The notes under the pieces: generated by a model
What the model was told of the DNA's origin: nothing
Seen by the model: only the letters and a program-made list of their open reading frames with translations
The model's database searches: none
In this document: positions 52,082-60,551 of the stretch, piece after piece
How positions within the stretch are numbered: position 1 is the stretch's first letter
Layout of the letters: the number at the start of each line of letters is the position of its first letter
Translations under genes and position numbers: made by a program
DNA from: Labrenzia sp. OB1
GTDB lineage: Bacteria > Pseudomonadota > Alphaproteobacteria > Rhizobiales > Stappiaceae
Assembly (NCBI RefSeq): GCF_001624695.1
Contig: NZ_JSEP01000013.1
Coordinates: forward strand, 1 to 64,000
Direction of reading: 5' to 3'
Length of the DNA: 64,000 nt

Positions 52082-52250
52082 TGCCCTTAAATAAAACCCG
52101 CTGCGTTTGGTAGCCAGCCTGATTCATGTGCTCTCGAATTAGCCGAACAATCAAAGGCGATTTTTTAAAACCCTTTTCGCGACAATAGGCTTCGAAGCGA
52201 TCAGCTTCTTCTTTTGATATTAGCACTTGAATTCGACTGGGGTCGCTCAT
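52068..52250 (-). CDS. small RHH/CopG-like protein at the head of the methylase operon
   Basis: The 60-residue product (RIQVLISKEEADRFEAYCREKGFKKSPLIVRLIREHMNQAGY) has the strand-helix-helix layout of a ribbon-helix-helix DNA-binding protein. GGAGG is about 10 nt upstream of the ATG. As first gene of the operon, overlapping the methylase start, it is a plausible transcriptional autoregulator; this is inference from position and fold. Confidence 0.65.
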   Translation of the reverse strand: MSDPSRIQVLISKEEADRFEAYCREKGFKKSPLIVRLIREHMNQAGYQTQRVLFKGNEIE

Positions 52251-52399
52251 TTGCGCCTACCTCCACTGGAAGGGGCAGTATCGCTCAAAATGTGTATAAC
52301 TCAACACTTATGTGTAATTTCATGCAGATACTTAATGTTGTGGTTCCTTTGTAATTCTATCTCTAGTCGTAGTTTTTACCTTGAGAGGATTGATTAGAA

Positions 52400-53584
52400 A
52401 TGGCCAGTGAGATTGTTCCTTTTTCCGAACTTGAGCATGTCGATCTTCATGTTGATGCCATCTATCAGGGGGGGCGTAAGGGGAATGCAGGTGACGAACC
52501 TCTGCCGCCTCTAGTCAGCGTTAGCAATAATGGAGGGTTCCGATATCGAGGTAATCTCGATGCGCTAGAACTTGTTGCTCTGACCTCGACATTGAAGGAT
52601 CCGGATTGGCCAGACATGCTCAATCCGGAAACAGGTATCTTTACTTACTACGGTGACAACAAACGTCCCGGACGACCGCTGCATGAGACGCCACGCAATG
52701 GAAACGAATTACTGCGTCGAATTTTTGAAAGTGCGCATGCGGGGCCGGACGGGCGACGTCGGGTGCCGCCCATATTCATCTTTACGAGTACCGGTGAAGG
52801 TCGTGACTATCGATTTCGTGGGCTTGCAGTCCCGGGTTCGATTAGCCTTAGTTCGTCTGAAGATTTGGTCGCCATTTGGAAAGTTGCAGAAGGTGCAAGA
52901 TTTCAAAACTATCGAGCGCGCTTCACAATACTTGATGCGCCGATCATTTCTCGTTCTTGGATAAACGACATTATAGCTGGGAGCGCGTATACAGAAAATG
53001 CTCCCAAAGCTTGGCGCGACTGGGTTGAGAAAGGTAACTTTTCTCCGCTATTGGCAACACGGTCTCTGGAGTATCGAACAAAAGAAGAGCAACTGCCAAC
53101 CGGCACCGGTGGGGTCGCTGTTATTAAATGTATACATCGGTATTTCGAGAATGATCCCCATAGCTTCGAATATTGCGCCGCGGAAATCGCACGACTAATG
53201 CTGCCAGAAGTCGCAGGTCTTGATGTGACGCGTCCCTCCCGCGATGGCGGGCGTGATGCGATCGGACAGTTGCGGGTCGGGACGGGCTCGTCAGCTATTC
53301 TAGTCGACTTCGCCCTAGAGGCGAAATGCTATGAGTTGAGCTCAAGCATAGGCGTCCGTCCTATGTCCCGCCTAATCTCACGGTTACGGCACAGGCAGTT
53401 TGGTGTACTGGTTACAACGAGCTTTGTTGACCGACAGGCTTATCAAGAAATCAAGGAAGACCAGCACCCAATCATAGTCATTTCAGCCGGAGATATCGTG
53501 AAGCTGCTGAAGGAAAATGGCTATGCGGATGTCGCTAGCGTGCAGAACTGGCTTGAGACGAACTTTCCCTTAAAACTTACTTAG
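52400..53584 (+). CDS. MspJI/AspBHI-like modification-dependent endonuclease
   Basis: The 394-residue protein has an N-terminal SRA-like region (FTYYGDNKRPGRPLHETPRNGNELLRRIFE) and a C-terminal Mrr-fold nuclease with D-x20-E-x-K: the Asp of GGRDAIG and EAKCYE exactly 20 residues later. This is the motif reported for the MspJI family (AspBHI and relatives), which cut at a distance from 5-methylcytosine. It is divergent from the m5C methylase operon with 149 nt between starts. Family assignment is from motifs only; target context is unknown. Confidence 0.72.
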   Translation: MASEIVPFSELEHVDLHVDAIYQGGRKGNAGDEPLPPLVSVSNNGGFRYRGNLDALELVALTSTLKDPDWPDMLNPETGIFTYYGDNKRPGRPLHETPRNGNELLRRIFESAHAGPDGRRRVPPIFIFTSTGEGRDYRFRGLAVPGSISLSSSEDLVAIWKVAEGARFQNYRARFTILDAPIISRSWINDIIAGSAYTENAPKAWRDWVEKGNFSPLLATRSLEYRTKEEQLPTGTGGVAVIKCIHRYFENDPHSFEYCAAEIARLMLPEVAGLDVTRPSRDGGRDAIGQLRVGTGSSAILVDFALEAKCYELSSSIGVRPMSRLISRLRHRQFGVLVTTSFVDRQAYQEIKEDQHPIIVISAGDIVKLLKENGYADVASVQNWLETNFPLKLT

Positions 53585-53746
53585 AAAATGTCCTTGCGAT
53601 TCTGGGCTGGATGGCTTGCTGCCGGTTTCGCGGACAACGAGCTATAGTCAGCGGCTATTGCCGAAGTAGTAAGATGCACCGGGTCGACCCCGTTTATAAA
53701 CATCGCGCCTTTTGCTACCGCTCTAAACCGACTGCGCTGATTAATC

Positions 53747-54082
53747 TTATCTTTCTGATTTGCAGCGGATCTCCTTGAGCTCGCGCACGACCCGGCAAAG
53801 CTCGTCCACCGATCTGCCTGAGGATTCTGGCGCACTGAGCAAGTCGAGCAAAGCCTCGTTGAAAGCCTGTTGCGAGCTGATGGACCTGTCGAGCAACGTC
53901 TCGAGCTCGGTCAGTCGCTCTTCCAGCAAGTCGGTCGAGCGTCTTTCCAAATGCTCCAGCTGAGCGGTCGAATGTTCGAAGGCGTTGGTCAAGCGTTCGA
54001 CCAAGCTCAGCAACCCGCGCTCGAGCGGTGTCAGGGTTTGTTGGGATGGCAGGTTCAGTGCGGAGAGATTGTCGTCTGTCAT
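53747..54082 (-). CDS. small coiled-coil protein
   Basis: The 111-residue product is almost wholly helical with heptad-like spacing (LTPLERGLLSLVERLTNAFEHSTAQLEHLERRSTDLLEERLTELETLLDRSISSQQAFNEALLDLL). It faintly resembles plasmid mobilisation accessory proteins (MbeD/MobD type), but that is uncertain. The ribosome-binding site is weak. It lies between the endonuclease and IS110 remnants. Confidence 0.45.
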   Translation of the reverse strand: MTDDNLSALNLPSQQTLTPLERGLLSLVERLTNAFEHSTAQLEHLERRSTDLLEERLTELETLLDRSISSQQAFNEALLDLLSAPESSGRSVDELCRVVRELKEIRCKSER

Positions 54083-54428
54083 GGTGCTCTACTCGGTTAG
54101 GTGGCAGGAGAAATTCCCGTCTATGTCCCGGCAACGCTCGTACGTGCCGTGTGTGGATGCCCCCTGTTTGGCAAGCTTTATCTTCGATTTTTCGGCGGGG
54201 TCTTCGATCGGACGTGTGTCAGGCCTCAAATTGTGGCCTTCGATAACGCCACGGGCCGGTATGCTGTTCGGAAAGCTGGGTTCACATCGGTTCAGAGAGC
54301 TGCAAGCGCTCGAGCCCCGGGGCTGAATTTCCCTGCCTTGAACTTCGAAGTCCGTGTCGCGTACTCCTCGTCGATCGCTCACCCAGGCCTTGCGGCCATG
54401 TCGTGCCTTTTCCCTTCACGGTTTCAGG
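54083..54428. other. region between coiled-coil gene and IS110 transposase
   Basis: About 345 nt with overlapping short frames but none convincing. It probably contains the downstream end of the IS110 element and flanking sequence. Element ends could not be assigned. Confidence 0.4.
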
Positions 54429-55444
54429 TCACGCCATTCGATAATCCTCTTGCTTGGTTGACATGGCCCAGATCATCCGGGCCATTTTGTTCGCCAGCGC
54501 AACGGCCGCGACCATCCTGGGCTTGCGTGCCACGAGGGCAGCGAGCCAGCGATTCGGGCTGCCACCCTTTCGGACCACCCAGCGGATCACGCTCATCGCT
54601 CCGACGATTAGCAGTCGGCGGATATCGGTCTGCCCCATCTTGCTGACCGCCCCCAGCCTGGCCTTGCCCCCCGTGGACCTCCGCCGTGGCACGAGGCCGA
54701 GCCAGGCCGCAAAATTCCGCCCACTGTCAAAAGTGTCGAGGTCGGGCGCAAACGCCGCAACGGCCCCTGCCGTCACAGGGCCGATCCCGGGGATGGTACA
54801 AAGCCGCCGCAACTCACAATCTGTCTTCGATGCATCCTCCAACTCGTTTGCCAGCCGTTCGATCACGTCGGTCAGCCGCGCTATCTGCTCGAGATACACC
54901 GCCCCCATCTCCCGAACGGGGTCAGGCAGGTCGCTGCTCTCGTCCGCCAGCGCATTCTCTAGTAATTTCAGGCTCGCCGGTCCCTTCGGCGCCACCAGCC
55001 GAATTCGGCCAGATGTCCGCGGAGCGCGTTGATGAGCTGCGTGCGCTGCCGGACCAAGCATTGGTGGGTGCGGAACGCGACAGCACGGCCCTGGGTTTCG
55101 GCACTCTTCACTGCCACGAACCGCATTGTCGGGCGCATGGCCGCCTCTGCGATAGCCTCCGCGTCCGCGCGGTCATTCTTCTGGCGCCTGACGAACGGTT
55201 TCACATACGCCGCCGGCACCAGACGCACTTCATGACCGTGAGACTGTGCCATCCGGCCCCAGTGATGCGACGTGGCGCATGCTTCCATAGCAACGACACA
55301 GGCCGGCTGCTCGCCCAGAAGTGTCGCCAACCGGTTCCGAGACAGTGCACGATTATACAGAACCGTCCCATCGCATCCGACCGCACAAACCTGAAAGCTG
55401 CCTTTTGCTAAGTCGATCGCCAGAATGCTGATCTTCGATGTCAT
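54429..55444 (-). pseudogene. IS110-family transposase, frameshifted
   Basis: The N-terminal DEDD part is in one frame (ISILAIDLAKGSFQVCAVG, VVAMEACATSHHWG, KNDRADAEAIAEAA) and the C-terminal part in another (LRRLCTIPGIGPVTAGAVAAF, FAAWLGLVPRRRSTGGKARLG, with the catalytic Ser region). The frame breaks near 54997-55001, consistent with loss of one C in the Gly-Leu-Val codons. The first half runs on to a stop at 54968. The product would lack the C-terminal catalytic half, so the element is probably immobile unless frameshifting occurs. Confidence 0.9.
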
Positions 55445-55490
55445 TGATGCGCCCTCCGCTCGGTGAATATAGAACCGTCTTGGTATACTC

Positions 55491-55512
55491 GATGCCGCTG
55501 GGTGGGGGCATC
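55491..55512. repeat. hairpin upstream of the IS110 transposase start
   Basis: GATGCC (55491-55496) and GGCATC (55507-55512) pair around a 10-nt loop, 47 nt upstream of the IS110 start. IS110 elements encode a structured bridge RNA from this non-coding end; this hairpin is a candidate part of it. Confidence 0.35.
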
Positions 55513-55550
55513 CACCGCATCAGTTCACCTTCTGAGATTTGGTTGTTGCA

Positions 55551-55583
55551 TCTACTAACGTTAAAATTGTATTTTTGAGTAGA
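55551..55583. promoter_or_regulatory. AT-rich inverted repeat before the conflict operon
   Basis: TCTACT (55551-55556) and AGTAGA (55578-55583) flank an AT-rich stretch, 35 nt before the first gene of the protease/nuclease operon. It may be an operator or a promoter component; no clear -35/-10 pair was defined. Confidence 0.35.
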
Positions 55584-55617
55584 CGTTTGTTTTGCGAGAT
55601 TGTGGTGGGTAGAATTG

Positions 55618-58600
55618 ATGTCGCACACCAAAGAACTTGAGCTCAAAAATTTTCTCTTAGGCACGACACAGAGCGGCGATCTGGCGGAAATGATCGAAAA
55701 GCCAGGCAGCCTTGAAGCCGCCGGAGTGACAGGGTGCCTGACGCGCAAGACCCTTGAAAAACTCGCCAGCGACCAGCGCCTGAACGACCGAGAACGCTTC
55801 CATCTTGAAGCGATCATCATTCCGGAACGGCGGCCGGCAATCGACGTTGTCGACGGATCCTTCGAGGCCCGGCATCAGGACTGGCTGAATCTGAATGCGG
55901 CGCCCGTTCGCGACAGGCTGCGGCAGGCCTTTCCGAGCATCGGTCGGCTCGAGCTGCCGGGCCACCCCTCCGTGCCCTATGGCGGAACCGCATTCGTCGT
56001 CGGCGACGGTCTGCTGATGACTAACCGGCATGTGGCGGAATTGTTCTGCGAAGGGATCGGCACAAGCGGTCTGCGGTTCATCACCGGTGTCGAAAGCGGC
56101 GTGGATTTCCTGCGCGAGCGCCGGTCGACCCGCCAGGAGTACATCAGGATCACGTCCGTCGTCCTGATCCATCCCTACTGGGACGTCGCCATCGTCAGGG
56201 CGGAAGGTCTTGGGCAGAGCCGGCGTCCGCTGCGGCTGTCGACCGAGCCGGGCGCAAACCTCCTCGAACGGGAGGTCGCGCTGGTCGGCTTCCCTGCCTA
56301 TGACCCCCGCAACCCTGCGGATGTGCAGAATTTTGTCTTCGATGGCGTCTACGGGATCAAACGGCTGCAGCCGGGCGTCCTCAAGACCCTCGCACCGGTG
56401 GAAAGCTACCGCCACGAGGTCGAGGCGCTGACCCATGACAGTTCGACGCTCGGCGGGAACTCGGGATCCTGCGTACTCGATCTCAAGAGCGGCGACGTTC
56501 TCGGTGTCCATTTCGGCGGCAACTACGGCAAGGCCAATTTTTGTGTCGCCGCGGGAGACCTGGCGCGTGACGGCCGTGTGATCGATACCGGCGTCCGCTT
56601 TTCCGGACCCGTGCAGCGGTCGAACGTTCCCTGGGAGGCCTACTGGCAAGCCACCGAAACCGCCGTTCCCGCGGCCGTGCCCGACAAAAGCTCTTCTCCA
56701 TTACCTGACAGGACCAGTGCGATGGCCCAGAAAACCGGTGAAATCAGACTCAGCATCCCGCTTGAAATCACGATCAGGGTCGGCGATGGCGTAACCACCG
56801 CGGCCGCCGGAGCCTCGAGCATCGCCGGCGGGACGGAGCGCGCGCTGGAACCCTTCCACGATACGGACTATTCCACCCGCACGGGGTATGACCCGCATTT
56901 TCTGGGCCCTGAAGTTCCCCTGCCGACCCCGAGGAAACCGGAGGACCTTGCCAGGGTAGATGACGGCGGGCACTTGCTCCACTACCATCATTTCTCGCTC
57001 GCCGTGCACAAGAAGCGGCGTCTTGCCCTCTTCACGGCTGCCAATGTCGATGCGAGCGCGGCCGCCAAGCGGCCCGGCAACCGTCCCGATGCCGACTATA
57101 CGCGCGACGGCCTGGGGAAACTCGGACCGAACGACCAGGAGAAATGGTTTTCCGATCAGCGCATTCTCGCCAGCGAACAATTGCCGGACAAGTTCTTCAC
57201 CAAGGACAAAGGCGCTTTCGACAAGGGTCATATCGTGCGCCGCGACGATGTTGCCTGGGGCCGCACCTATGAAGAAATGCAGAACGCCAACGGCGACACC
57301 TTTCACGTTACCAATTGCTCGCCGCAAGTCCTCGGCTTCAACCGCTCCAGCCGCGGCAAGGACAATTGGGGCGACCTGGAGAACCTGATCCTCGGACAGG
57401 CCGACACGGAGAAGCTGGTGGTGTTCGGCGGACCGGTTCTGGCCGATACCGACCCGGTGTTCCTGGGCGTGGACCTGGAGGGAGACATTCGGGTCCGCAT
57501 TCCCGAGAAGTACTGGAAAGTCGTGGTTGCCGAGAAGAACGGCCACCTCGAAAGTTTTGCCTTCCTGCTGGAACAGGACCTCTCCGATGTTCCGCTGGAG
57601 TTTGCCGTCCCTCCAAAGTGGAAACGCTTCCTGAAACCGGTCCACGTGATCGAGGTTCTGGCGCAGATCGACTTTCACGATACCATCCGGCGCGCCGATC
57701 AGTCCGGCACGAACGAAGCCGTTGCCTTCGCGAAGGCGGCCGGCGTGACACCGCCTGGCGGTTCGGGCGAGGCAGCCGGAAATGCGGGCGGTCAGGCGGC
57801 AAGCATCGATATCGGGGACATCCTTGCCGACTGGCGGAAACTGCAATCGGAAGGCCGCAGTTTCGAAGACTTCGATATCGTCCGTTTTGTGGTGTCGCTC
57901 GGCAAGTCGATGACGGATCAGACCATCAAGGCCGAGGTCGAGGACCTCCTCGGTCTGACCGTCGACGTTGCCGGCCTGTTCGACAGCGACCCGGACCTGG
58001 ACCGCTACCGGGCCATCGACATTCCGGGTGTCGTCTGGGACGACCGGGCGGATCTCTTCGACGTCGCCCGTGCTATCCGCACCCGGCTCGAGGCGGAAAC
58101 CGTCGAGCCCGATCTCGACACGCGCTACTACGATTCGGATGGAGGCGGGCCGGCGACCGAAGGCAGCGCGGAAGGCGCCAATGTCGCCTTCTGGTGCTGG
58201 GTGGACGAGAACGATCCCGGCATCAAGCCGGATGACGCGGACTGGGCGGTCAACAAGACGGGCGTGCCGAAGGCCTGGGCGTTTTCCAGCCAGAAGGGCA
58301 AACCGGCCAAGGGCCGGGGCATCCGGGTTTTCCAGCCGGACACCGGAGTGGTGCCGGCCCACACGGAAATGCCGCCCCGGGTGGCCGACAATCCAAGATC
58401 CGCCAATTTTGTCGAACCGGGCCAGCGGCCCGTCGACCCCATGCGCGGAAGCGGCAATCTGGGACATGGAACGGCGACCGGCAGCGTTGTCGCCAGCCCG
58501 GAAGCCGGCCGGGTCCGCGGAACGGCCCCGGAAGCGGAACTCGTGCCGGTCAGGTGTATCCGGTCCGTCGCGGTCTTCAACCAGAGCCGGGTCGCCCAGG

Positions 58601-59436
58601 CCATCGACCATGCACGCCGCAACGATTCGCATGTCATCACGATGAGCCTCGGCGGTGTGCCAAGCTGGGCCCTGCACAGCGCGGTGCGCAAGGCGGTGAA
58701 GGCGAACATCATCGTGGTTGCGGCAGCCGGAAACTGTGTCGAGACGGTGGTTTGGCCCGCACGCTATGACGAGGTCATTGCCGTCGGCGGCATCAATTTC
58801 AAGGATCTGCCCTGGAAAGGGTCCTGCTCGGGCCGCAGCGTCGACATATCCGGTCCTGCGGAACTTGTCCTGAGGGCAGATGCCCGTGACGGCGCGGACC
58901 TGTCGAAGGTGGGCGGCGGACAGGGCACTTCCTTTGCGACGGCTCACCTTGCCGGAATTGCGGCCTGCTGGCTGGCGCATCACGGCCGCGACGCCCTCAT
59001 TGCGAAGCTGCGCCCGGGAAAGACGCTTCAGGACCTGTTCAAGGCGATGATCGCATCGACCGCGCGCGTGCCGGCCGGATTCGATACGGACAATTACGGC
59101 GCCGGCATCATCGATGCCGAAGCGCTCGTCAAGCGCGATCCGGCAACGCTTCTGGGCCTCGAAACGATTGCGGAACGCACACGAACCTCGGGCGAACTCG
59201 TCGCGGAACTGCTCCGTGAGGTTGCCGGGAGCGGCGGAGTGGAATCGGCGGCTCCGGTGCTTCAGGACAAGCAAAGCGAACTGGAACTCGCCTGTGTCGG
59301 CCTCGATGCCTCAAGCGTGCGCAAACGCGCGTCGCGCAGCCTGGAGGCCCAGCCCCCCATGCGCGTTTCGAGCGGCCTGAAGACAATGCTGCAGGGCGAC
59401 GTTCTGGACCTGATCCGCAGCGGAGGTGTCAGATGA
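55618..59436 (+). CDS. trypsin-nuclease-subtilisin triple fusion protein
   Basis: The 1272-residue protein has three complete degradative domains. (1) A trypsin-like peptidase, residues ~115-330, with H138 (LMTNRHVAE), D189 (PYWDVAIV) and S282 (GGNSGSCV). (2) A DNA/RNA nonspecific endonuclease, ~420-690, with the DRGH-like DKGH motif (D535-H538) and metal-site FNRSSRGKDNWGDLENL (N583, E588). (3) A subtilisin (S8) domain, ~895-1170, with D908 (FQPDTGV), H950 (GHGTATGS), N1039 (AAGN) and S1105 (GTSFATA). No signal peptide or transmembrane segment is evident, so it is probably cytoplasmic. The ATG at 55618 is preferred over a TTG at 55600. Its stop overlaps the next start (ATGA). I infer an effector of a conflict system. 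Confidence 0.9.
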   Translation: MSHTKELELKNFLLGTTQSGDLAEMIEKPGSLEAAGVTGCLTRKTLEKLASDQRLNDRERFHLEAIIIPERRPAIDVVDGSFEARHQDWLNLNAAPVRDRLRQAFPSIGRLELPGHPSVPYGGTAFVVGDGLLMTNRHVAELFCEGIGTSGLRFITGVESGVDFLRERRSTRQEYIRITSVVLIHPYWDVAIVRAEGLGQSRRPLRLSTEPGANLLEREVALVGFPAYDPRNPADVQNFVFDGVYGIKRLQPGVLKTLAPVESYRHEVEALTHDSSTLGGNSGSCVLDLKSGDVLGVHFGGNYGKANFCVAAGDLARDGRVIDTGVRFSGPVQRSNVPWEAYWQATETAVPAAVPDKSSSPLPDRTSAMAQKTGEIRLSIPLEITIRVGDGVTTAAAGASSIAGGTERALEPFHDTDYSTRTGYDPHFLGPEVPLPTPRKPEDLARVDDGGHLLHYHHFSLAVHKKRRLALFTAANVDASAAAKRPGNRPDADYTRDGLGKLGPNDQEKWFSDQRILASEQLPDKFFTKDKGAFDKGHIVRRDDVAWGRTYEEMQNANGDTFHVTNCSPQVLGFNRSSRGKDNWGDLENLILGQADTEKLVVFGGPVLADTDPVFLGVDLEGDIRVRIPEKYWKVVVAEKNGHLESFAFLLEQDLSDVPLEFAVPPKWKRFLKPVHVIEVLAQIDFHDTIRRADQSGTNEAVAFAKAAGVTPPGGSGEAAGNAGGQAASIDIGDILADWRKLQSEGRSFEDFDIVRFVVSLGKSMTDQTIKAEVEDLLGLTVDVAGLFDSDPDLDRYRAIDIPGVVWDDRADLFDVARAIRTRLEAETVEPDLDTRYYDSDGGGPATEGSAEGANVAFWCWVDENDPGIKPDDADWAVNKTGVPKAWAFSSQKGKPAKGRGIRVFQPDTGVVPAHTEMPPRVADNPRSANFVEPGQRPVDPMRGSGNLGHGTATGSVVASPEAGRVRGTAPEAELVPVRCIRSVAVFNQSRVAQAIDHARRNDSHVITMSLGGVPSWALHSAVRKAVKANIIVVAAAGNCVETVVWPARYDEVIAVGGINFKDLPWKGSCSGRSVDISGPAELVLRADARDGADLSKVGGGQGTSFATAHLAGIAACWLAHHGRDALIAKLRPGKTLQDLFKAMIASTARVPAGFDTDNYGAGIIDAEALVKRDPATLLGLETIAERTRTSGELVAELLREVAGSGGVESAAPVLQDKQSELELACVGLDASSVRKRASRSLEAQPPMRVSSGLKTMLQGDVLDLIRSGGVR

Positions 59437-60551
59437 GCAACGAAGGTTTTGACTTCGAAAAATCCCCGAAGCGGATTCGCAGGCTGTTTTCATCTGGCGG
59501 TGCCGGCGGTGAGGGAGGCGGCCAGGAATCCACAGGCGGCGGTTCCTCGCCCGGTCAACAGGACATCTCGGCAATTGCCCGTCGCCTCCTCGGGGCGTCA
59601 GCAGGCCGTTCCAGGATGAGCAAGATTGAAGCCGAGGGAGTGGCTCGGTCTATTGTCGCCACAGCGCAAAAAGGCCTGGAAAGCATCGACGGAGGCCCGG
59701 CCGGCGCGCTGAGCTTTGAAGAGACCGTCGCGCTCGAGGCGGTCATTCATGTGCGCGGCCGGCCCGCGGTGCGGGTTCTGGGCGACGAGCTTGAGGACAT
59801 CCGGCATTATCCGGATGCCGACATGTGGGTGATGCTGGCGGACAAGCACCGCGCCAAGCTGCAGAAGACCACCTCGGCGGCATCGGCGGTCTGGGTCCGC
59901 GACACGCTGCTTCAGAGTTTCTCCTGGGTTCAGGGGACGGCGTTCCTGATCAAGCCCGATCTGGCACTGACCAACCGGCATGTCCTGTTTCCCCCGGCCG
60001 GCACGCGCCTTGCGCGGCGCGTCCCCGGCACGACCCAGGCCAGGCTGAAACGCGAATACGAGGTGCTGCTGGATTTTGCGTTCGACGACGGAGCGCCCCG
60101 GCAGGCGAAATACCGGATCACGGACATTCCCTTTGTCGCCGAGGATTCCGATCCGGTGGATGCGGCCGTCCTGAAGGTCGAGCCGGTCAGCGGTTTCGCG
60201 CCCGACCCCCTGCCGGTCACTCAAAAAGACGTCTACGAAATTGACCGCCTATACATCGTCGGGCATCCGGGCAAGTTGAAATATGTGCCCGAGAACATTC
60301 AACTGGTGTTCGGCGATCCCGACGAGCGCAAGCGGGTGAGTTTCGGAAAGCTGATGGACCCCGTCGTGGAGGGGCAGCAGAACATTGTTCACGACGCATC
60401 GACGACCGGCGGATTTTCGGGATCCGCCCTCCACGGTTTCATGGATCAGGCCGTCTATGGACTTCACTACTGGGGAGACCAGGTTGCCGGCAACCGAGCC
60501 ATTTCGGCAAAGGCACTGCGGCAGCATCCGGTGCTTGGAGCGTTGCTCTAG
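59433..60551 (+). CDS. trypsin-like peptidase with Gly-rich N-terminal linker
   Basis: The 372-residue protein has a Gly/Ser-rich N-terminal stretch (residues 20-40), a short helical segment and a Trypsin_2-type domain with H183 (ALTNRHVLF), D243 (DPVDAAVLKV) and S329 (TTGGFSGSAL). The sequence before the protease (LEAVIHVRGRPAVRV) repeats a motif found at the same place in the upstream fusion protein (LEAIIIPERRPAIDV). It starts in the ATGA of the upstream gene and ends directly before the next ATG. It may be a cytoplasmic processing protease within the system. Confidence 0.87.
   Translation: MSNEGFDFEKSPKRIRRLFSSGGAGGEGGGQESTGGGSSPGQQDISAIARRLLGASAGRSRMSKIEAEGVARSIVATAQKGLESIDGGPAGALSFEETVALEAVIHVRGRPAVRVLGDELEDIRHYPDADMWVMLADKHRAKLQKTTSAASAVWVRDTLLQSFSWVQGTAFLIKPDLALTNRHVLFPPAGTRLARRVPGTTQARLKREYEVLLDFAFDDGAPRQAKYRITDIPFVAEDSDPVDAAVLKVEPVSGFAPDPLPVTQKDVYEIDRLYIVGHPGKLKYVPENIQLVFGDPDERKRVSFGKLMDPVVEGQQNIVHDASTTGGFSGSALHGFMDQAVYGLHYWGDQVAGNRAISAKALRQHPVLGALL

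Noticed and set aside
52291-52316. Direct TGTGTA repeats in the methylase/endonuclease divergent promoter region
   Set aside because: Only six bases repeated twice in an AT-rich stretch; not enough to call an operator.
56701-59274. An 857-codon open frame antisense to the triple-fusion gene
   Set aside because: It mirrors the plus-strand gene with its intact catalytic motifs; the antisense product is Arg/Asp/His-rich with no domain.
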